NCBI GenBank assembly: GCA_033032865.1 | Contig: JAWHQI010000040.1 | Location: 12,507,001 to 12,571,000 of the forward strand | Direction: 5' to 3' | Source: Dactylorhiza incarnata | Lineage: Eukaryota; Streptophyta; Magnoliopsida; Asparagales; Orchidaceae | DNA: 64,000 nt | Shown: positions 35,285 to 47,365 of the stretch, one piece after another | How positions within the stretch are numbered: the first letter of the stretch is position 1 | Layout of the letters: each line of letters starts with the position of its first letter | The notes under the pieces: generated by a model | What the model was told of the DNA's origin: nothing | The model's input: the letters and a program-made list of their open reading frames with translations, nothing else | The model's database searches: none | Made by a program: the position numbers and the translations under genes

Positions 35285-37539
35285 CATAAGGTTTGCAAAC
35301 CTTTTGCAAAGTTTGTCATCAGTAGACCCAATGATTAAGTCATCCACATAAATTTGGACTAAGAGACACTTGCCCATTGTTTCCCTGAGAAACAACATGC
35401 TATCTATCTTTCCCCTCAAGAACTTGTTCTTGATGAGAAAGCTAGACAAGGTCTCATACCAGACCCTTGGGGCTTGCTTTAGACCATATTAAGTTTTCTT
35501 AAGTAAATATACATGAGAAGAAAGAGTTGGGTGAACAAAACCTGAGGGTTGCTCCACATATACCTCTTCCTTCAAATTTCCATTTAGGAATGCAGACTTG
35601 ACATCCAGTTGGTGGACTTTGAAACCCTTGTGGGCAGCATAGGCAAGGAATAGTCTTATTGCTTCCAACCTTGCAACTGGGGCAAAGCTTTGGTCAAAGT
35701 CCATTCCTTCTTCTTTCCTATACCCCTTTGCTACCAATCTTGCATTGTTCTTGATGATGACACCATACTCATCTAGCTTGTTCCTTTAGATCCACTTGGT
35801 GCCAATAATGTTGTGTCCTTATGGTTTTGGCACCAACTTCCATACCTCGCATCTCTTGAATTGATGTAATTCCTCTTGCATAGCATGGATCCAGAAGGTG
35901 TCTTGGTTGGCTTCCTCAAACATCTTTGGCTCAACCTCAGATAAGAAGCTCAGGAATAGTGCTTCATAGTGAGCCCTGCTCCTTGTGATCACACCTTGGT
36001 GTTCATCTCTAATGATCAGATCTGTTGGATGATCCCTCAGATGCCTGGTTATTGCAAGCACTCTATCAGCTCCTTGCTGGACTTCTTCTACAATAGCTGG
36101 TTCTTCACCATTTTGATCATCTTCATCTTGAATTATTTCAATCTCTAAAGTAATCCTGTTGGAGCTGGGTCTGTCTTGTATGGACAGCTCTTGCAACTTT
36201 TGATCATTTCCTGCAAGAGAAGGAGTGTTAGACCAGGCCTTATAAAGCAGGCTAGTCTCATCAAAAACAACAGGCATTGATTCCTCAACTACATGAGTCT
36301 TCTTGTTGAATACTATATAGGCTCTACTATGTGAGTTATATCCAACCAGAACACCAATATTGCATTTTTCAGCAAACTTTGTAAGTTGAGTTTTTCCATT
36401 TTTTAAAACATAACATTTGCAACCAAAGATTCTAAAATATGAAATAGTTGGTTGTTTGCCCTTCAGAACTTCATAGGGGGTTTTCCCACAGGCCTTATTG
36501 ATGGATGCTCTATTCAGAACATAATAAGTTGTATTGACTGCCTCAGCCCAGAAATATTCTGGGAGTGAGGAGTCACTAAGCAATGTTCTTTCCTCCTCAA
36601 TCAAGGTCCTTTTCCTTCTCTCAACCACTCCATTTTGTTGTGGAATTTTGGGAGAGGAAATTCTTGGGTGATACCAAATTCTTGACAAAACATTGTCATG
36701 GCACCAGATTGAAACTCTATACCATGGTCAGTTCTAGTTTTGACCACAGTACATTGTAATTCATTCTGAATTGTCTTGACATACTTTATAAAGACATCTA
36801 GAGTATCAGATTTCTTTTTAAGGAAGAATACTCATGTATACTTTGAGTGATCATCAACAATCACAAGAGTAGACAATTTCCCACCTAGGCTCTGAATTGG
36901 CAAAGGACCAAACATGTTCATATGCAACATAATTAGACATCTTTCAGTATCTTTGGAGCCAATACTTTAAAAGGTGGCCCTTGTTTTCTTGCCCATTTGG
37001 CATACATGTCAGGGACCACTTTTAACACATTTTAAATTAGGACTCTTCCTTACAAAGTTTTTAGAAAATAATTTATACATTGTCTTATAGTTAATATGGG
37101 CAAGTCTCTTGGGCCATTGAATACAAAGTGACTCACTCTCATTAGCTACAAGACAAACATGAGATGATGAATTATTGCAAATAAAATCTAAGCAATAAAC
37201 ATTCCCACTCCTGGTGCCTGAGAGAAAGACCTCTAAGTCATTTGACTTTTTGATCAAACACTTTTCATTGTGGAATTCAATGACATAGCACAAGTCACAT
37301 AGTTGACTTATGCATACAAGGTTGTATTACAACCCTTCAACATAAGCTACCCTTGTTATTGAAACTATGTCATTGGTAATCATACCATAGCCGCTTATGA
37401 CACCTCTGTCAGATCCTCCAAAGATCACATTTGGACCATTCTTTAATGGAGTGAATTCTTTAAGTAACCTCCTTGTTCTAGTCATGTGTCTGAAACATCC
37501 ACTGTCCAAGTATCATATCTGACTTAGATGGGCACTTGA
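34304..37539 (-). pseudogene. SIRE-like pol: protease, integrase, RT, RNase H
   Basis: The protease has DSGCFRHMT (37,327-37,509), with the active-site Asp. A pre-integrase part with the HINYKTMYKLFSKN line lies at 37,009-37,293. The integrase core ends in PQQNGVVERRKRTL and YFWAEAVNTTYYVLNRA (35,819-36,688). RT contains [13 protein letters not shown] and [13 protein letters not shown] (35,489-35,737), the catalytic YVDDLIIGS (35,231-35,449) and YTRELIKKFGME (35,007-35,192). RNase H ends with KHIEIRYNFIREHVE and ADIFTKPLDE (34,304-34,600). The order PR-IN-RT-RH defines Ty1/copia. RT is broken just after the YVDD box by a run of about 41 C with one T (35,243-35,283). Other stops occur between the segments. 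Confidence 0.92.
35243..35283. repeat. Poly-C run in the RT gene
   Basis: Eight C, one T, then 32 C. On the minus strand it replaces RT codons with a glycine run (about residues 60-70 of the 35,231-35,449 frame). Confidence 0.9.
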
Positions 37540-39890
37540 ACCAACCTGCAATGTAGAATTTACTTAGCCTTAGGTACCCAATTTGTTTTGGGTCCTAGGT
37601 CCTTGTTAGTACCATAAGGAATACTTCTACCTACAACAGCCTTGGCAGGAAAGCTCTTATTTGCATTAGGCACATTAGGGTTGTGCCAACAATCAATGGC
37701 AAAGTGTCTCACTTTATCACAACACCAATATTCATGGATGTTGTACCTTCTTTTCTGAACATTTCTTGAGGTGGAAGGAGAATCAGAATGCTTATGTTCA
37801 GTAAAGAAGGTAACAACATTCTTCCCATCCTCTCTCAGCTAAGAGTTGACTGGATGCTCTATGATAATCAGTCCTTCTTGATTGTATCTGCTTGACAGCA
37901 ATAAATGACAGCTTGGTAGCCGACATGGTGTTGATGGCATCTGATATGATCAAGTGAAAGTTGATTACAATATTGCCACCAGCCTGCTTCTTTGCTGGAA
38001 AGGATTGGGAAGATGTTGCTTCCTTACCCTTGAGTGTGGGGGCTGGAGCACCAAACACAAATGGTCCATGATGAGCCATTTGGATTTAATTTTTACTTAT
38101 TGGGAGCTTTCAAAGCACTTATTCTCATGCCCTTTCTCCCACCATAGTTAGGAGCATATTTCCCCTTACTATATGAGCTTCCATTCTTCTAGTGACCACA
38201 GATATTGTCATGGTCATCCCTATTGGAAGGAAGCAAGACCTTTTGAAAGGTGGTTTGAGGCTTAGCTTTAGCCTTGTGATTTTCTCTATTCCCAACACCT
38301 ATTGTCCCTCCATTAAAACCCAATCCTCTCTTATTTGTTTGGGAGGTAAAAGTGTCAATAATGGGCAGCACATATTTAGGCTTGGAGAATTTAGCCACTA
38401 AGCTTTTCTCCTTGAGAAGATTCTCTTCAAGATCCTTGATGATCTTGTTTTTCTGGCTTACAGTGCTCAATTGGATAATTTTAATTCCCTTCAGCTGGCT
38501 AATTTCTCTACTCATCTGAGCTAGCTGGGTAGCAGACTCAGAGCTCTCAGATTTTACCTGCTGGAGGGAAGCAATCTCCATAGTCTGCTCTTGGCTAGCT
38601 TCTTGCTCTTTTTCAGAGCTTCCAAAAGGGCACCATACTTGTCAATCAATTGATTGACATCATCCTCAGATTCTGAACCACTATCATCACCAGATGAAGA
38701 TTTTTCAGATTCAGGACTTGTCTCATAATCAGTAGAAGAAATACAGTGAATTAATACCTTTTCAGGATCAGAATCATCCTAACTGTCTTCACCTTTAGAT
38801 ATGGCCATCAAGCCACAGCACCCATTGACATCTTCATCCTCCTCATTGTCACTATCTGAATGTGATAGAGGGGCCATGATGCCTATCCTTGTAGCTGGAT
38901 AATCTTCATCCTCAGCAGCAGCAAACAGACCTATGTAGGCTTCTTCATCTTCATCAGAATCGGAAGATGCTGAGTCTATTGACTCCATCTTTTTCCTTTC
39001 TTTGTCAGGAAGGACTTTTCACCTTTCCTGCTCTTGTGGTGAGGATGTTTCTTCTCACCTTTCTCTTGACTAGACAGTCAGTTATAATATGTACAGGTTT
39101 GCTGCAGCAATAGCAAATAATATTATTTGAAACATATTTACTGGGTTTAGATTCATACCTTTTCTCCCTTGGAGTGCATATTGCTAGTCTTGTTATAATC
39201 CTTCTTGGGATGTGAAGAGGAGGAAAGTATGTTCTTCCACTGCTTCCTCTTCATCAACTTCTTGAAATGCCTAGAGTAGGCAGCAAACTCCCCATCTAAC
39301 AAGTTGTTGTCATATGTGCTAGACTCATAACTTTCTAAGTCAGTTGGCCTTCTTGGAGGAGAGGGAATTCTCTCCTTGCTCTTCTTGGAGCCCTTAGCTT
39401 TGAGACGCATAGATCTCTCCTTGGCTTGAGTTCTGTTGGTGGTTTCCTTCTCCTTCCTTGCATATAGTTGCATCTCATATGAGAGCAACTTTCCAAATAG
39501 AGTATTGGGAGGAGTGACAGTAAGCTTGGCCCCTTCCCTGATGGCACAGATCTGTGTCCCAGTCTCTAGTTAGAGACCTTAGGAACTTGTCATTCAGCTC
39601 ATAATTGCTAAAGACCATCCCATAGGAATTCAGCTCATTGACCACCCTGAAGAATCTTTCATAGCAAACAACTATGCTTTCCAGGCTATACTGCCTGAAG
39701 GCTTAATACTCCTGGTTGAGGAGGGATTTCTTATCATCCCTCACTTTTATAGTACCTTTCACATACACTATAAGTGTATCCCATATTTCCTTGGCAGTTT
39801 CACAGTGCACCACGTTTTGGAAGGTGGAATCATCAATTGCATTTACTATTATATTTTGAGCTCTTTTACCCATAGTAGCAATGGCAATTT

Positions 39891-42092
39891 TGTAACACCC
39901 CAGGTTTCACTGAGTTGACTTCATTTGTCGAACGGAGTTCGATGAAGGGGGTTCGTCGAACGGAGTTCGGCGAAGAGAGTTCGACAAAGAGAGTTCGGAA
40001 TCATCGGGCCGCTGAGTTGGCTTCGTTCATCGAACGGAGTTCGACGAAGGGAGTTCGTCGAACGGAGTTCGGCGAAGAGAGTTCAATGAAGGGAGTTCGT
40101 CGAACGGAGTTCGACGAAGAGAGATCGAAACCGCTGGGACATTGAGTTGGCTTCGTTCGTCGAAGGGAGTTCGATGAAGGGAGTTCGACGAAGGGAGTTC
40201 GACGAAGAGAGCTCGTCGAACGGAGTTCGACGAAGAGAGTTCGGAACCGCTGGGACGTTGAGTTGGCTTCGTCCGTCGAAGGGAGTTCGATGAAGGGAGT
40301 TCGACGAAGGGAGTTCGACGAAAAAAGTTCGTCGAATGGAGTTCGGCAAAGAGAGTTCGTCGAATGGAGTTCGACGAAGAGCCTGTTCCGTAAGTAACGC
40401 TTCCTGGATCTCTGATCCGTTTGGATCTTGATCCTACGGTCTAGCTAAGTGCGTCCTAAGGTTTTATTTGGGGCAGAGAAGTTCTATTCTCTTTTTTTAT
40501 AAGTCCTTTATGCTTTTGGAGGCGTAGAAGAGAGGTAGGGTTTGGAGGAAGAAGAAGGCTAGATCCGCCATTGTTGGAGCACCGGAGCTCCGTTCGCCGA
40601 TCCGAGACCAGATCCGTGGAGAGGACTAGAAGGCGTTTCTTTCTATCCGTGCCTTTTAACCGATCCATGGCGAGTAAGAGAACTCTTAGTGTAACGACAT
40701 CTCTCCTCCCGGTTTTAGGATGCGTGCATGGCACCTATGCTTTTACTTTCTTCTTTCTGAAATTTATGGCATCAGATCTCTCAAATGAGAGGGGTTTGGG
40801 TCGCCTTGGTTCAAGAAGAACCATCGGGTTGATTGAGTCCATCCCCGAAATGATTTTGCACTAGAGATCTACTCCATTAGTGGATTAGGCATTTTTGGTG
40901 AAGCCAAAATCGTGACCGGAGGTCCGATTCGGTGATGTTGCTTAACGTGCATTTTAGGGATTTTTTCTAGAAATCTGATGACGGCGAAAACGTCGTATGC
41001 GTTGCCCTTATGTTCGTGTGAGAATGAACGTTGGTTTGGAAAAGGTAATTTTGATGAGTATGTGAAGGCGTGGTTTGTCTTTGTGGTCGGCTGGCTAGCC
41101 CGTGAATGCTTGGATTCATGTGGGGAGAGTGTCCCGGCAAGACAAGTCCCCTTTTGGGCTAACTAACAAGAACAAGTATGTTGGTGCGCCCGTTGGCAAG
41201 ATGAGACATGTAAGGCGTGAGGTCCCAGTGGAGTTCTTGGCTTTTGGTTTAGTGATTGTGGCGAGAACAAGTATGCTGATGCGTCCATTGGCAAGATGAG
41301 CCATGTAAGGGGTGAGGTCTCAGTGGAGTTCTTGGCCTTGGGCTTGTACGCCCGTGGGGGAATGATAAGTACCCTTGGTTTGTTATGAAATGTTGATGTG
41401 TGATGTTATGTTAGAAGCATACACGCCATAGGGTGCCTTGGGTGAAACTCAGGCTTGCATACATGCTGCATTGCTAGATCCCCTTACTTTTATTGCTCAA
41501 CATAGAAACGTGAATGATGATTGTGACACTCATGCCTGTCGTGTTTATGTTAATACTATTTATTACATTTGCATACGAAGTGCTGACTTGCAGGGTGATG
41601 TAGTTCCCCGGGGTCCTCTAGGACTGATGGGAGGAGGGGTGTTGTTACACCGTTGTTGGTCAGCCAAAGCTGACCCTCGTTATACCGTTCTTTGTGATTT
41701 GGATGTAGGGCAAGGATCGCAGGCTGGACCTAGCTCGCCGGCCAGAAAGGCCTAAGCTTCATGAAGTGCACTTTTCATGCTTTCTTGTTTGATTTGATGT
41801 CTTTACCTGTTCTGGCTTGCATGCCGAAGTAGCTTAGGATTGTGATGATCTGCTGGACATTTATATACCATGTTTTGACTTGAGTATGAGTTTTGTAAGG
41901 CCTTTGGGCCGTAGTACTCTTATGTAGATGTGGACAACTTCTGTGGCTTTTTTTAATGTTTCCGCTGTGTTGGTTCTGAGTTTTGAGATGGTTAGATCTA
42001 TATCACTTTTTAATACTAAAGCTGTGGCGATTATATGATGTGGGGTCCCGGCCGGACCTATATTATATAGTCATTGCAGGGGAGGTGTTACA
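39891..42092. mobile_element. Solo LTR (chromovirus-like), 2.2 kb, in the SIRE-like gag
   Basis: Starts TGTAACACCCCAGG and ends GGAGGTGTTACA, flanked by a perfect duplication AATTT (39,886-39,890 and 42,093-42,097). No gag or pol is inside and no second copy is present, so it is a single LTR left after recombination. It has a different sequence from the 5.1-kb solo LTR but the same kind of ends. A direct duplication of about 105 bp lies at 41,163-41,350 (caagtatgytgrtgcgyccr lines). Confidence 0.9.
39915..40385. repeat. TTCGTCGAACGGAGTTCG-type array in the solo LTR
   Basis: Dozens of copies of ggagttcgacgaagagagtt and gttcgtcgaacggagttcg, arranged in a higher-order unit of about 120 bp that ends each time in tgagttggcttcgt. 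TTCGTCGAA, TTCGACGAA and CGAAC/GTTCG make it strongly self-complementary. Confidence 0.9.
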
Positions 42093-42383
42093 AATTTCAT
42101 CCTTAGCCATTTCAGCATAAGTCTTGGGCACTTGCTGAGTTGGATCTATGGTAGGGGCCTTTAGGAAGACAAAATGACACTCCTTTACAGTGATGCAGAT
42201 TCTAGGGTCTAAGGCTTCCATAAATAGCCTAACCCTCTGCTTCCAAATGCCAAAGGACTCCTTTCTGCATATGGGAAGCTTCATGGAGCTCATCTCCTTA
42301 TAAACTCTAGTGGCAGCCATTGGATACATTATTAGACTACTCCTTATAGGATCTGGTTAGACTATTAAGTCCTTTTTGACCAA

Positions 42384-42399
42384 CCTCCCTCTTATACCA
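42384..42399 (-). promoter_or_regulatory. Primer-binding site of the SIRE-like element (initiator Met tRNA type)
   Basis: Minus strand TGGTATAAGAGGGAGG, two bases inside the 5' LTR. It resembles TGGTATCAGAGC, which pairs with the 3' end of initiator methionine tRNA, with one change at the seventh base. Confidence 0.75.
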
Positions 42400-42401
42400 C
42401 T

Positions 42402-43707
42402 TGATAGTTTACTTGGTAGTAGTCTAACTCACCTAGAGGGGGGTGAATGGGTTTCTTTGCTTTTTCGACTTATAATATGTTATTCTAGTTGTCTATGCAA
42501 AGTGGAGCAAAACACACAAAAGCACACAACTATTTATAGTGGTTCCCCAAGGTCTGTGTACATTCACTTTCCCTCTACACCTTTCTAACAGTATGTTAGA
42601 CAAGGAAATCTCCTCCAATAACTCAGCTCAAAGAGCTTACAACACAGATCCATCAAGATCTCTCAGGTTTCCTCCAAAACCCTACCTCAGGCCATCATCC
42701 CTACGACTCAGAGTAGCTCTACTCCTACAACTCAGTGACATTCCTAGTCACCTACCTCCGGCCTATCAAGAAGCCCTACAACTCAGGATGGGAGTAAAGC
42801 CCTATAACTCAGGCACTCAGCCCTACAAACTCAGGCACTCAGCCCTACAAACTTAGGCACTCAGCCTTACAAACTCAGAACAAGAGTGTTCTTACAGTAA
42901 TAATTGATTCTACTTTTACAACATAAGTTTATATAAATTAAACCTTTAGCTTGATACTTATCTTGTAGAACACTACAGATTTTGCCTTGAAGCAGGACTG
43001 GATAACTACAGCTTTTGTCCTTTCTCCACCTGGTCTTCTTCCTTTATAGATGGAAGAATATCAACTTGTTCTAATGAATAGAATCAACAAGAACTATCTA
43101 CCTCTCTTGGATTGATCTGCTTACAGCTTGAGAGAGATTACTTCACTGGAGGAAGAAGATGATGTTCAATACAGCTTCAGCAAAGTTCTTCCTTTTTAAT
43201 TAGTACTTTTCCATTTTCCCTAGCCATCTCTTTTATACCTCCAGCATTCTTCAACGGCTCTAAGGAATGCTTTGTCACAGCATGGATAAGAATAAAAAAA
43301 CTTATTTTGCTTTTTTGTCACTTGCGCCAGAAATAGATCCCGTCAGATCAACGTTCACATTTGAATTTGTCTCAGCGAATGCTTCAGTCTTAGTGGCTGA
43401 AATAATCTGCATCTCAGCGGATCCGCTGAGACGGGTAGTCTTCTCAGCGGTTTACTCCATATATTGCACAGCTTAGAAATACTTCTTCTCAGCGGCTATC
43501 CAGCTGAGTCTCAGCAGTTCAGTTGAGACCAGACTGTTATCTCAACGGTTCTTTACTGTGAAATATAAAGAACTATTCCAGGGTTTGGATTGAATTAAGC
43601 ATGTATTTACCATGAAATAAAATAGCTTATCAAATACAATATGCACTTCGCATTGCATGTGATGCATCTTTAAATCTAGGGAACATTGAGGGGCAATATT
43701 CCCAACA
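42402..43707 (-). repeat. 5' LTR of the SIRE-like element
   Basis: 1,306 bp on the right. It carries the palindrome ctcagcggatccgctgag near 43,414 and the same TATA-like box near 42,930. About ten differences in the first 110 bases against the other LTR indicate an old insertion. Confidence 0.93.
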
Positions 43708-43712
43708 ATATC

Positions 43713-45414
43713 ACTTGGAATTAACATTAAGAAACATTTAGTGGGATCTTGCTCTAGTGGAACGACTCCCCCTACATGTGTGCTCCCTTATCTATGTGCA
43801 AAAAATAAGAGTATCTCCCCATATAAGTGATCTTCCCTACATGACTAGTATATGACTATCACATGAATGTTCTATTCTCCCCCCTTTGATATTATCAGAA
43901 AGGGATGAGTTTGATCGAAATATTTAAACCAAGGAGAGATGCAGCAGAATAAGCATGTGAAACAAAACATACACAAATAAAGATAAGCATGATAAATATA
44001 GGGGTGGCCAAAATAACATCATAAAATTTAGGAAACACTGGTCAAAGGCACGGAGGAATCAAACTACCAGTTAAACTTGACACCATAATTTACCACTTGT
44101 TAAAAAAATCACAAGGATTTGGACAAAGCACATGAAACTAAATACACTAGATTTTCCATACAATATTAAGAGATTTATAGAGCTAATATAAAGTAACATC
44201 GTATGTGTCATGAATAGCAATCGTGTACTAGTACATTCGTATGATAGATGTAATACAGTTCTAGTCCAATTCTTATGCATGGAAGTGTTAGACAAAACAA
44301 TGACAAATGTAAGTGTAGTATCAAAAGAAAATAGCATCAAGTAAAATTTATCATTAATACATGGCATATCTCAGTAAATCTATATGCTAGCACAAGGGTA
44401 ATGAAGTAATAAATCATGTCATGTTTCAATCTGCACAATATAATGATTAGAACTAAGGCACTAACTTAGTTTTGCGGTTGTTGCACATGATCGAGACGAT
44501 CCATATAACCAAGGTGCTCATCCTCACAATGCTAATTGAGGCTTATCAGGAGAAATGAGTAGTATTTTGGGGGTATCCTTGTCAACTTTATTGATTGCAT
44601 ATATTTTTTATTATTTTGCTCATTATCAATTTTATAATTTTATTTTTATACAAGGATTCCCGAATCAATCGAAATCTACCCACATAGGCAGATACACTCT
44701 AACTTGTATACATAAAACCTTAGGAATGTAAATTTTGCCCAGATTTCTAAGCTTTATATATTGAAAATGAACTTCGTGATATTAATCTTTCAAGTCCTTC
44801 CTAGAGCGTTTACACAATATCACGAGTTATAACAAGTAAGCCCTGGAAATTCTACTTGAGTGCACTCTCTAAGTATGTGTGTAGTGTGTATAGTCATTGT
44901 TTTTATCTAAATCCTCACAAATACCTAGAGGCATATCAAACATACATTACATATCTTGTAGCGCTCAGTAGCTAATACTAATAGATCAGGACACATCATG
45001 ACAAAGACATACAATATAAACATTGATTAACACTGCCAAATCGAACATTGTATGTAATCGTTATGCTTCATATTCAAGTCATGTATGCCCCCAAACCAGT
45101 GATTGGATTACTTTTTTGTTTCAGTTTTTTTGTTTTCATTTTAATTAATTATATATTTTTTGTTTAAATAAGCAAAAGCAAACAAGAAGAAATAATAGCA
45201 AAGCAAAAAAACATGTTTTTGTAAATTTTTTACTTTTAAATTTTCATTTGATTTGCAAGTTTTTAAAGACAAAAACATGAACAAAAAAAAACATAAGCTC
45301 GGTAAAAAAATACAGAAAGCAGAATCAGAGGGAAATTGAGGTTCTCATGAAATTTGGCTACCGTCGGCGCTTACGATACAACATCGCGGTAGCGAGCTTT
45401 AAAACTACCCGACC
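43713..45414 (-). other. Interior of the minus-strand copia-derived element (3' half)
   Basis: Non-coding. On the minus strand the blocks at 44,500-44,560 match 'aagcattgtgaggttgagca' of the other copies, and the motif pair at 45,358-45,405 (ctaccgtcggcgcttacgat; catcgcggtagc) matches the one at 10,217. No genes seen. Confidence 0.7.
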
Positions 45415-45761
45415 CGGTCTGATTCCCTCATTTTACCCTACCTATTCTGCCTCTAATTTTCCGCTTCCGCCAACGATATTTTAGGTCTAAAGTACCCCCC
45501 CCCCCCCCCCCGGTCGGGCCTCACTCCGGTCGACTGAATTTGACTAAATTTGTGTGATCCCGAAAATGCCCCCAGCCTCTCACGACATCAAAAGAGTCTC
45601 GCTGCTGCAGTTTTCTCCGCTCCGTATTTCTCTCCTCCCATCCGCGAACCAGCGCCCCTCTCCTCGGGCAAATTTCCTCTCTTATACGCTTCCGCCTCCC
45701 ACAAGAGCTACAACTCGCCAAGCCAAGCGTGCCGATCTCTGTCTCTTCCCCAGGTTTTGCG

Positions 45762-46085
45762 ATGGCGGTGGCGATTTTTCTTCCGCCACGATTTCGCCAC
45801 TCCCAACTCTCCTCCCCAACCTCTCACAACCCGCCACTTCCAGCCGCGATCCGGCACCCCACTCCAAGATGCGCCGCCGCCACCCCGACTCCCAATCCCG
45901 CACCTCTAAACTCCCGATCCTATTTCCCAGCCGCCTCATCCACCACATCCCGCGACCAGTCGCCGCTCCTCCTTCAGGTTCGGCGGCTCTCCCAAAACAG
46001 AGGAATTTTCAGAAGCTACAGTAAAAATAGAGTTTTGATAAAGGGTGGGACTTCAAATGGACGGAGCTTTGCAATCAAACGTTGA
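45762..46085 (+). CDS. Hypothetical N-terminal exon, transit-peptide-like
   Basis: 107 codons from ATG at 45,762 (gcgATGGcgg, a good plant start context). The start MAVAIFLPPRFRHSQLSS is followed by a stretch rich in Ser, Pro, Ala, Thr and Arg with almost no acidic residues until about residue 80, the composition of a chloroplast or mitochondrial targeting peptide. A possible splice donor lies at CTTCAG|GTTCGG (45,978), in which case the codons after it are intron. A CTCTTCCCCAG|GT acceptor just upstream of the ATG suggests an intron in the leader. A frame at 46,085-46,209 (GDRRADLAQARRPLVNGLI) could belong to another exon but is not linked by clear splice sites. I do not recognise the protein, and no conserved domain is visible. 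Confidence 0.4.
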   Translation: MAVAIFLPPRFRHSQLSSPTSHNPPLPAAIRHPTPRCAAATPTPNPAPLNSRSYFPAASSTTSRDQSPLLLQVRRLSQNRGIFRSYSKNRVLIKGGTSNGRSFAIKR

Positions 46086-46257
46086 TCGGGGACAGGAGGG
46101 CAGACCTCGCCCAAGCCCGCAGACCACTAGTTAATGGATTGATTCAGACAAATCCATATACGCCTTCTTCTTCTTCTGAGGTGTTCTCTGGTGAAGAAGA
46201 AAGCCAATAGGGTACCACTAGTCTGGGAGGTAATTCTTGCAAAAAAAACATTTGATG

Positions 46258-46400
46258 CTAGTAATGGTTAGAATAATGTTCAGTTGAATAATGTTCAGTT
46301 GAATAATGTTCAGTTGAAAGGTGTTCTCTGTTGAATAATGTTCTTCTGCTGACATTTTCAGTTGTGCTTCCTGTCATGGTTAGAATAATGTTCAGTTGAA
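46258..46400 (+). repeat. Short tandem repeat (gaataatgttcagtt)
   Basis: Three perfect neighbours at 46,270-46,320 and scattered copies up to 46,400 in the intron-like part of the gene-like segment. Confidence 0.75.
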
Positions 46401-47365
46401 AGTTGCTTATGAAGAAAGTAATAGCTCTATTTGTCATATTGACTATTGTTATGTAAGTGCATAACATTGCTTGCCAGAGGTAAAATTTGAGCTGCTTTTG
46501 AGTGATCTTCAATCTTTGAGCTAGTGTAATAGGCTAACAGCCCTGCCACTTATTCATATTTAAGAAATTATCAAAATGATCCTTATTATTTATGTATTAT
46601 GATGTTTTTAATTTGGACACAACTTCCTTTCTATCCAATATGATCTCTAGACTTCTCCAAACATCATCATTATGGTCATTCTGTTAAACATTCGCTCAAT
46701 CATCATGGCTATGGAATTCAAACATTTCCTCTATCATGGAAGGTCATTTCTGCCTTTATCATCCTCATGCGGTCTTTTACTGTTTGCTTTTGAAGGGAAA
46801 AATAATAATAGCCATGTTTATATAATTATATAAGCTATATTGCAGAAAAAAAATTCCATTGTCAAAAAATTGAGTATCACAAACAATCAACTGACCATTT
46901 TTAGAGAGTATTATGCACGGGAATTAGACGATCCTCTATATCCTAGCACGAATACTGATATTTACTGATGAATATCAACAATTTATTAGCAACATATTAA
47001 TGAGTAGTATACTAGTATTGGTTAGTAATTAACAGTATTGGTCAATGATGGTTAGTATTGATAATTACTAGCAATTACGGGTGATACTGACAAATATTGA
47101 CTATTACTAAATCACGCGGCGTGATCTTATTGGCACATCGGAGGATCCTCTACCTCCGATGCATCTGCCTAATAATTTCTCCTTTGTTATCATTTCCTTT
47201 CATATTTAAATTACTTTGGATTGATTATAAGGTCTGAATGCCTCCATTATACCTCAAATAAGCCATTATACCTCAAATAAGCCATCCATTCTCTTACACT
47301 CAAAATATTCTTTTGCTCGCATATTAGCTTAAGCATTTTGTAATTGTGTTGTAAGTTATAGCTTA

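Larger units (their letters stand above)
37540..42331 (-). pseudogene. SIRE-like gag, interrupted by a solo LTR
   Basis: Starts at 42,329 or shortly inside (MAATRVYKEMSS; WKQRVRLFMEALD), is cut at 42,097 by the solo LTR and resumes below 39,886 with the second half of the capsid domain, where the minus strand encodes the 'HCETAKEIWDTL' line. Further on are a Lys/Arg-rich stretch (39,153-39,488), a zinc knuckle with CYCC (about 39,090), a very acidic segment (38,779-38,988; SSDSDEDEEAYIG), a coiled coil (38,189-38,581; QLAQMSREISQLKG) and a second knuckle with CCDKVRHFAIDC (about 37,710). Copia gag forms the virus-like particle, and the long coiled-coil tail is typical of SIRE. Several stops lie between these pieces. 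Confidence 0.82.
29573..43707 (-). mobile_element. SIRE/Maximus-like Ty1/copia retrotransposon
   Basis: LTRs at 29,573-30,876 (3') and 42,402-43,707 (5') are about 1.3 kb, starting TGTTGGGAATATTGCC on the minus strand. A perfect duplication ATATC flanks the element (29,568-29,572 and 43,708-43,712). Reading on the minus strand the order is primer-binding site, gag with coiled coil and zinc knuckles, protease, integrase, RT, RNase H, a third open frame, polypurine tract and 3' LTR. The size without nested DNA is about 11.6 kb. The extra gene between pol and the 3' LTR, the long gag and the size match the SIRE/Maximus lineage. Stops, frameshifts and three foreign tracts leave it inactive. Confidence 0.93.

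Noticed and set aside
40571..41755. Several 60-105 codon frames in the 2.2-kb solo LTR
   Set aside because: No shared frame, no domain, and the region is bounded by LTR ends with an AATTT duplication.
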